Positions 6,385 through 9,918 of a stretch of DNA of 9,918 nt are shown here, in pieces. Position 1 is the stretch's first letter. Each line of letters opens with the position of its first letter. The stretch is from the NCBI GenBank assembly GCA_017515925.1, contig JAFWEB010000039.1:1-9918 (forward strand), written 5' to 3'. The notes under the pieces are model-generated. The model did not search any database. It was not told the DNA's origin and worked only from the letters and a program-made list of their open reading frames with translations. Both the position numbers and the translations under genes were made by a program. This DNA comes from Candidatus Saccharimonadota bacterium (GTDB lineage: Bacteria; Patescibacteriota; Saccharimonadia; Saccharimonadales; Saccharimonadaceae).

Positions 6385-7738
6385 CGAATTGTTGTTGTGC
6401 CTTATCAAAGATATTCGATTTCCCACTAAGGAAGAGATTATCCATCAAATTTGGATCGTCAATATTTTTCTCTATGTATTGCCAAACTTTATTGGCGCCA
6501 TTGTAATAAACGAGATCTTTGTTGTTTGGAAGTTCTGCAGTACCACGGAAACAGCGCACTACATCATTAAAACACTTGTTCTGACGCTTTTTGATGGCCG
6601 CTACATCTTCTGGTGAATTATCCGGGTTTATTTCTTGGAGGTGTAGAAGTTTTTGATTAATCTCGTAGATTTCACGGAAGTTTTTATCCTTAAAATTTGC
6701 GAAACCAATGTTTAGATAATGTTCGATTCCCGCGTCCTCGTATTTTCTGTCTATTGCCTGCTCGCAACATTTTGCAATTCCTTCATCAATTTCTTCATTG
6801 CCAGGCATGGCATGAGATAGAGCATAAACATCGCTATTCTCATAATTTATCGCGCGGAAAGCATGCGTACCTAGTTCGTGAGCGAGAATTTTTTCTAAAT
6901 CTTTGCGAGAGAAATTACCCGCAGCTCGTTCTACTGGGAATTTTACGGATCTTTTATCGTGAGAAACGGAACAATTACTAATATCGCTATCCATTACAGC
7001 GCGATACTCGGTTGCGTCTTCACCAATTTCTTCAATGATGATTTCATTTGCGATAGCACAGGCTTCTCGTGTAGTGAATTCATCTTTTCCTTCCGGAATA
7101 TGTTTAAAGAATCCTTCAAATAACGTACTGACCATGTCAGAGAATCGATCAATTGTTTCTTGTTTTGGTTTGAACCTTTCGGTTTTTTCTTCTGGAATTG
7201 GCCCAATTTCTCTTAGCAATTGGTCGTATTCTTTTTTGTCCTCTGCGGAGAGCGAATCTACTTTGATTTTGGTGAGGTCATCTTTTAATAGACTATAAAA
7301 TGTTGCCTCGTCTGGTTTGTCATAAAGTCGTTCATTAGCTTCTTTGTGAAGTGGTGCAATTTCAGCTTTTTCTTCTGGGGTCTTTGCTAAATTATAGGAA
7401 ATATTTGCAGCCACAAAATCATTTTTATTAAAAGCATCGTCCATTAAAATTGTGGCAAGGTGCTTCTCTTGGCTAGAGATGTTCATTTCGGCCATACCAT
7501 TTTTCAAGCCTATAAGCGTAGATAGATTATCCAATATTGTTTCGGGTTGAAGGTTGCCGTATTCAATGTTTGGCTTGATCATTTCTGGATTTGTTAGAAA
7601 TTCTTCTTTTGCAACCTTGTTTGTATTATTCAGTTGTTTATATACTTCTATATTAGTAGAATCAATTGTCTCCAAGATTTCACCAAAACTTGCTGGTTTC
7701 TCCAAAGTTTCACTATTTGTATTTAGTTTTTCCGGCAT
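6362..7738 (-). CDS. MATCAP/DUF1704-like zinc metallopeptidase (putative tyrosine carboxypeptidase family)
   Basis: This 458-residue protein has no signal peptide or membrane segment, so it is probably cytosolic. Residues 1-200 are charged and helix-rich, with no family I recognise. Residues 200-380 look like the DUF1704/MATCAP (PF08014) peptidase core. The core has the zinc motif HELGTH (287-292, catalytic E288) followed by AFRAIN, and 27 residues later the third-ligand glutamate in DEGIA (E319), equivalent to the family's EEGLA/QEGLA. Eukaryotic relatives remove C-terminal tyrosine from tubulin; bacterial substrates are unknown to me, so no substrate is assigned. The ATG is supported by an AGGAGGT Shine-Dalgarno and a -10 box giving a 13 nt leader. 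It is divergent from a small unknown gene and convergent with rarA. The family call rests on motif pattern alone. Confidence 0.75.
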   Translation of the reverse strand: MPEKLNTNSETLEKPASFGEILETIDSTNIEVYKQLNNTNKVAKEEFLTNPEMIKPNIEYGNLQPETILDNLSTLIGLKNGMAEMNISSQEKHLATILMDDAFNKNDFVAANISYNLAKTPEEKAEIAPLHKEANERLYDKPDEATFYSLLKDDLTKIKVDSLSAEDKKEYDQLLREIGPIPEEKTERFKPKQETIDRFSDMVSTLFEGFFKHIPEGKDEFTTREACAIANEIIIEEIGEDATEYRAVMDSDISNCSVSHDKRSVKFPVERAAGNFSRKDLEKILAHELGTHAFRAINYENSDVYALSHAMPGNEEIDEGIAKCCEQAIDRKYEDAGIEHYLNIGFANFKDKNFREIYEINQKLLHLQEINPDNSPEDVAAIKKRQNKCFNDVVRCFRGTAELPNNKDLVYYNGANKVWQYIEKNIDDPNLMDNLFLSGKSNIFDKAQQQFVYETKVS

Positions 7739-7741
7739 TTT

Positions 7742-7766
7742 ACCTCCTGTTGTTTTTATTATAGCA
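7742..7766 (-). promoter_or_regulatory. Promoter and strong Shine-Dalgarno of the metallopeptidase gene
   Basis: On the minus strand an extended -10, TGC-TATAAT (7766-7758), predicts a start near 7751. The resulting leader of about 13 nt carries AGGAGGT (7748-7742), close to the ATG at 7738. No convincing -35 is seen. This is the same -10 type as the leaderless genes but placed to leave room for a ribosome binding site. Confidence 0.65.
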
Positions 7767-7868
7767 TGGTGATTGCTTATGCTTGTGTTTTATACATAGT
7801 ATTGATAAACTCTTCTCATACTCCTTTGGTCACAAGACTAATAATTTTGATGACTAAAAGGAAAGGCA

Positions 7869-8300
7869 ATGAATAGACACATAGTGTATTCGAATATTCT
7901 TATTAATAGCAATTGCATGAAAATTGAGTGGCATAAGGAAATAGAGGAATTAAAAAGTCACGAAAAGATATTACTGGTTTGGACAATAATAAATATTGGT
8001 GGAGAAATAATCGTCCTGGAAGAAGATTCGGATAATCTTTCGCCCGATTTAATTGTAGATAATATTGAAACGGAGCTGAAATATACTTCTGGTAATCTTA
8101 ATACGCTAGATTCTCATGTGAGGAAAGCGGCAAAACAGACGGAGGGTCGGCGTTTAGTTTTGAATATATCCAGCGAAGCATCATATTCCAACGAGGATGC
8201 AATCAATACAATTTCTAGAAGAATGTTTCGTAGTAATTTGAGAGAAGTATATCTACTAAAAGATTACCAATTCGTGAGTCGCATAAACCTCTATGAATAA
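7869..8300 (+). CDS. Hypothetical protein, 143 residues
   Basis: I do not recognise this protein. The ATG at 7869 is preceded by AAAAGG (7856-7861) at 7 nt spacing, which favours it. An internal ATG at 7917 would give a 127-residue protein starting MKIEWHKEIEEL and cannot be excluded, because the first 16 residues look atypical. There is no signal peptide or membrane segment. The sequence alternates hydrophobic strands (ILLVWTIINIGGEIIVLEE) and charged helices, compatible with a small alpha/beta domain. The end LLKDYQFVSRINLYE is also strand-like. The codons are more A-rich than those of neighbouring genes. It is divergent from the metallopeptidase gene across 130 bp; a weak -10-like AATAAT lies at 7840-7845. 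Its stop codon overlaps the U-tract of a candidate antisense-strand hairpin RNA. Confidence 0.7.
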   Translation: MNRHIVYSNILINSNCMKIEWHKEIEELKSHEKILLVWTIINIGGEIIVLEEDSDNLSPDLIVDNIETELKYTSGNLNTLDSHVRKAAKQTEGRRLVLNISSEASYSNEDAINTISRRMFRSNLREVYLLKDYQFVSRINLYE

Positions 8301-8353
8301 AAAATAGCCCCGAACCGAGATCCAAGAAGGGGATCAGAGCCCGTGGCTACTAT
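8299..8353 (-). ncRNA. Candidate small hairpin RNA with own promoter and terminator U-tract
   Basis: Read on the minus strand from about 8353, the RNA folds as one long hairpin. It has AGTAGCC (8351-8345) with GGCTATT (8309-8303), one A-G mismatch, CGGGCT (8343-8338) with GGTTCG (8316-8311), a 2x2 internal loop, and GATCC (8335-8331) with GGATC (8323-8319) closing a 7 nt loop CCTTCTT. Six T's follow at 8304-8299. Several pairs are G-U and would be A-C mismatches on the plus strand, so the fold favours minus-strand transcription. It has a sigma70-type promoter (8388-8360). It may instead serve only as a terminator for leftward transcription. It matches no RNA family that I recognise. Confidence 0.5.
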
Positions 8354-8359
8354 GCTTTT

Positions 8360-8388
8360 AGTATACATCACTTTGTAATAAAAGGCAA
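8360..8388 (-). promoter_or_regulatory. Promoter of the candidate minus-strand sRNA
   Basis: On the minus strand, TTGCCT (8388-8383), a 17 bp spacer and TATACT (8365-8360) form a good sigma70-like promoter. Initiation would fall near 8353, at the base of the hairpin. No minus-strand reading frame of note lies downstream before the 143-residue gene, which supports a non-coding product. Confidence 0.55.
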
Positions 8389-8401
8389 TAGTTTTCAGAT
8401 T

Positions 8402-8417
8402 AAAGACACTTGTCTTT
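8402..8417. promoter_or_regulatory. 16 bp dyad, candidate operator of upp (and the sRNA)
   Basis: AAAGACA-CT-TGTCTTT is a perfect 7 bp inverted repeat with a 2 bp centre. The spacing is too tight for an RNA hairpin but suits a dimeric DNA-binding protein. Its right arm contains the upp -35 (TTGTCT), and it lies 14 bp from the -35 of the divergent sRNA promoter. The protein that would bind is unknown. Confidence 0.45.
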
Positions 8418-8438
8418 CTCTTAATATTGTGCTATCGT
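8410..8438 (+). promoter_or_regulatory. Promoter of upp
   Basis: TTGTCT (8410-8415), a 17 bp spacer and TATCGT (8433-8438) with an extended TGC just before it make a moderate promoter. Initiation is predicted near 8445, giving a leader of about 54 nt, the longest in this window. Confidence 0.55.
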
Positions 8439-8455
8439 GAAACTAGTATCAAGGT

Positions 8456-8498
8456 GGTGTTGTTTGTACTTTAATTTTGCTGAAAGTGAGGTGTTGTT
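8456..8498 (+). repeat. Direct repeat in the upp leader, second copy at the ribosome binding site
   Basis: GGTGTTGTT occurs at 8456-8464 and again at 8490-8498, directly before the ATG. The second copy is part of the Shine-Dalgarno region GAGGTG (8488-8493, 5 nt before ATG). The first copy is preceded by AAGGTG, itself Shine-Dalgarno-like but without a nearby ATG. A weak 5 bp hairpin ACTTT/AAAGT (8468-8472 with 8483-8487) lies between the copies. Confidence 0.45.
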
Positions 8499-9212
8499 AT
8501 GAGAAAGCACAAGACTTTGGAGATAATCAAAAATGAATATCCTGGCCTCATCACTCCGTACGAGGAAGTCAAACTGGCGGATACTACGCATATTGTTGGC
8601 AAGGAATTCCCAGTATTAAAGCACAAGATTGATGCTTTGCGTGACAAGGATTTGCCTGGCTCAGATTTTGAGAAGCTGGTAGACGAAATCACTACGATTA
8701 TGATTGTCATGGCTACGGCGCATATCAAATTGGAAGAGTATGAGTCAGAATCGCCCATCTGTAAGTTTGTCGGTGAGAGAATTGCGGGCAAGAAGATGGC
8801 GATTTGCCCAATTTGGCGGGCAGGTGACGGCATGAGGCCGGCGGTGAAACGGGTATTTCCTAAGGCAAGGATTGGTTCGATTGGTGTCTATAGAGATGAG
8901 GACACTTTGCGTCCACAGAGCTATTTCTTTAAGATGCCAAAAAATATGTCGGATCGAGAGGCCTATATTTTAGATCCGATGTTGGCAACTGGCGGATCAG
9001 CCGATTTTGCCATCCAGAAGGTCAAGGAGACGGGTTGCAGTAGTATCTATTTTCTCTGTATTATCGCTGCGCCACAGGGTGTAGATTTGATACAGAGAAA
9101 ACACCCGGATGTAGAACTCTATGTCGGTAATTTGGATCTTGGCCTGAATGAAAACGGTTATATAGTGCCGGGTTTAGGCGATGCAGGAGATCGCCTGTTT
9201 GGCACTAAGTAA
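8499..9212 (+). CDS. upp: Uracil phosphoribosyltransferase
   Basis: This 237-residue cytoplasmic enzyme makes UMP from uracil and PRPP (pyrimidine salvage), as expected for an organism that takes up bases. Visible features are KHKIDALRDK near 41-50, the PRPP loop DPMLATGGS (159-167), and the uracil-binding end GYIVPGLGDAGDRLFGTK (220-237). The protein is about 25-30 residues longer at the N-terminus than the common 208-residue form. The usual LRAGLGM segment reads WRAGDGM here (106-112), and the YTAAID segment reads YVGNLD. Both look like a divergent Upp branch rather than damage. The start has a GAGGTG Shine-Dalgarno. The gene stands alone between a regulated-looking promoter and its own terminator. 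Confidence 0.94.
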   Translation: MRKHKTLEIIKNEYPGLITPYEEVKLADTTHIVGKEFPVLKHKIDALRDKDLPGSDFEKLVDEITTIMIVMATAHIKLEEYESESPICKFVGERIAGKKMAICPIWRAGDGMRPAVKRVFPKARIGSIGVYRDEDTLRPQSYFFKMPKNMSDREAYILDPMLATGGSADFAIQKVKETGCSSIYFLCIIAAPQGVDLIQRKHPDVELYVGNLDLGLNENGYIVPGLGDAGDRLFGTK

Positions 9213-9230
9213 CACACCACCTTTGAACGG

Positions 9231-9258
9231 GGCCCGCAAGTTGTTGCGGGCCTTTTTT
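9231..9258 (+). terminator. Intrinsic terminator of upp
   Basis: A GC-rich perfect stem is formed by GGCCCGCAA (9231-9239) and TTGCGGGCC (9244-9252), with a GTTG loop, followed by six T's (9253-9258). It begins 19 nt after the upp stop. This is a textbook rho-independent terminator acting on the plus strand. Confidence 0.95.
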
Positions 9259-9304
9259 CTGCCTTGCCCCCAATTCTGCCTGTGGAAAACCTTATGCTAA
9301 ATTA

Positions 9305-9333
9305 TTGACATAAGTTTTTTACTGCTCTATACT
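9305..9333 (+). promoter_or_regulatory. Near-consensus promoter of the DUF5684 gene
   Basis: A perfect TTGACA (9305-9310), a 17 bp spacer and TATACT (9328-9333) make this the best promoter in the window. Initiation is predicted at about 9340, with a 25 nt leader that carries AAAGGAA (9351-9357) 7 nt before the ATG. Confidence 0.85.
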
Positions 9334-9364
9334 GAAAGTAACAATAAATGAAAGGAAACTTTTA

Positions 9365-9895
9365 ATGGAAACATTAACTAGTGGCGCAACGCTAACTACA
9401 AAGGAAGCAGCTGTAGCAGGTGGTCTCTTTGGCGGCTTTTTCGCAGTTATCATTGCTATATATGTCTTCTTGATCATTGCTGGTTGGAAGATCTTTACCA
9501 AAGCAGGTGAAAAGGGTTGGAAATCAATCATCCCTATCTACAACGTCTATGTTCTTCTCAAGATCTCTGGTATGAAGAATTGGTTCTGGGCAATGCTCGG
9601 CGTCAGCGTAGTTGCAAGCGTCTTGTTAGTTGTCTTCAAGTTCGACACAAACGCTTTCTATGACATGAAAGCTGCAGAAGCAATCGACTGGGGCAAGAAT
9701 ATCCCATCTCTCTGTGTCATTATCGCAGAATCAGTCTTTGAACTCGTTCTTGCTATTGTTTACTGCCGCAACACCGCTAAGGTCTTCGGCAAGGGTGCAG
9801 GATTTGCAGTATGTCTATTCTTCTTCACCCCAATTGTATGGCTAGTTCTTGGCTTTGGTAAAGCAAAGTACGACAAGAAAGCTTTGAAGAAATAA
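9365..9895 (+). CDS. DUF5684 family membrane protein
   Basis: This 176-residue integral membrane protein has four hydrophobic segments, near 18-40, 73-92, 113-134 and 146-164. The DUF5684 pattern is clear. It has AGWKIFTKAGEKGWKSIIPIYN (39-60) followed by YVLLKISGMKNWFWAM, then AKVFGKGAGFAVCLFFF, and the closing LGFGKAKYD with a lysine-rich tail. Relatives are common in CPR genomes and are sometimes found near signal peptidase-type genes, but their biochemical role is not known to me. By eye the codons favour ATC, TTC and AAG more than in neighbouring genes, which together with the strong promoter suggests high expression. The ATG is supported by a Shine-Dalgarno and overlaps the stop of a five-codon upstream frame (TAATG). 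The gene is complete; its terminator is not visible before the window ends. Confidence 0.85.
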   Translation: METLTSGATLTTKEAAVAGGLFGGFFAVIIAIYVFLIIAGWKIFTKAGEKGWKSIIPIYNVYVLLKISGMKNWFWAMLGVSVVASVLLVVFKFDTNAFYDMKAAEAIDWGKNIPSLCVIIAESVFELVLAIVYCRNTAKVFGKGAGFAVCLFFFTPIVWLVLGFGKAKYDKKALKK

Positions 9896-9918
9896 TTACG
9901 ATCTTTCGTAGCTAGAAC

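Noticed and set aside
6260..6616. Plus-strand 118-codon open frame across the end of rarA and into the peptidase gene
   Set aside because: It overlaps two well supported genes in other frames and has no start signal. Its hydrophobic C-terminal part is a frame artefact.
7784..7845. Promoter for the 143-residue gene
   Set aside because: Candidates (TATACA at 7791-7796, AATAAT at 7840-7845) lack a matching -35 or extended -10, so none is called.
8303..8351. Plus-strand terminator for the 143-residue gene
   Set aside because: On the plus strand the middle stem has A-C mismatches and no T-run follows GGCTACT. The structure fits minus-strand transcription better, though weak bidirectional use is possible.
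8299..8353. tRNA or tRNA-like gene
   Set aside because: A GGTTCG run resembles a T-arm, but there is no cloverleaf, anticodon arm or CCA end. The sequence folds as a single hairpin.
9897..9910. Short hairpin TACGA/TCGTA after the DUF5684 gene
   Set aside because: Only 5 bp, with no T-run before the window ends. It is too weak to call a terminator.
1..9918. Alternative genetic code (UGA read as glycine, as in some CPR groups)
   Set aside because: All genes are full length with no in-frame TGA and all complete genes stop at TAA, so nothing here calls for recoding.

Overview
The window looks like ordinary chromosome from a small-genome Patescibacteria (CPR) bacterium, most likely a Saccharibacteria relative. 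That placement is an inference from protein character and rests on four things. There is a eukaryote-like class I aldolase fused to a ribokinase-like domain. There is a DUF5684 membrane protein and a MATCAP/DUF1704-type metallopeptidase. There is a TRM11/Trm-G10-like methyltransferase of CPR flavour. Genes are compact, and several starts appear leaderless. All eight complete genes end in TAA and none needs TGA read as an amino acid, so the standard bacterial code fits. No mobile element, CRISPR array, tRNA or rRNA was seen.

Layout. Positions 1-1784 (minus) hold a PfkB-like/class I fructose-bisphosphate aldolase fusion that runs off the left edge. Next is a hairpin terminator and a minus-strand operon, 3284 to 1853, of a THUMP-type RNA methyltransferase followed one base later by rpmA (bL27). 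Divergent from it, across only 43 bp, is an ABC exporter half-transporter (3328-5121, plus), followed by rarA (5155-6351, plus). A minus-strand zinc metallopeptidase (7738-6362) converges on rarA with a 10 bp gap. Divergent from the peptidase is an unrecognised 143-residue protein (7869-8300). A control region (8301-8498) follows. It holds a candidate minus-strand hairpin sRNA with its own promoter and U-tract, a 16 bp dyad, and the leadered promoter of upp (uracil phosphoribosyltransferase, 8499-9212), which ends in a strong terminator. Last is a DUF5684 four-helix membrane protein (9365-9895) behind a near-consensus promoter.

The genes do not form one pathway. They cover central glycolysis, uracil salvage, ribosome and RNA modification, replication-fork maintenance and envelope or proteolysis functions.

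Most worth checking: (1) four genes have an extended -10 box (TGN-TATAAT or TGN-TATACT) ending 6-7 nt before the ATG, which predicts leaderless mRNAs, while the other genes have Shine-Dalgarno sequences; (2) a roughly 55 nt hairpin RNA candidate at 8353-8299 on the minus strand, whose G-U pairs make it fold better on that strand; (3) a putative kinase-dead PfkB domain fused to an intact aldolase; (4) a dyad between the sRNA and upp promoters, and complementarity between the upp 5' and 3' untranslated regions.
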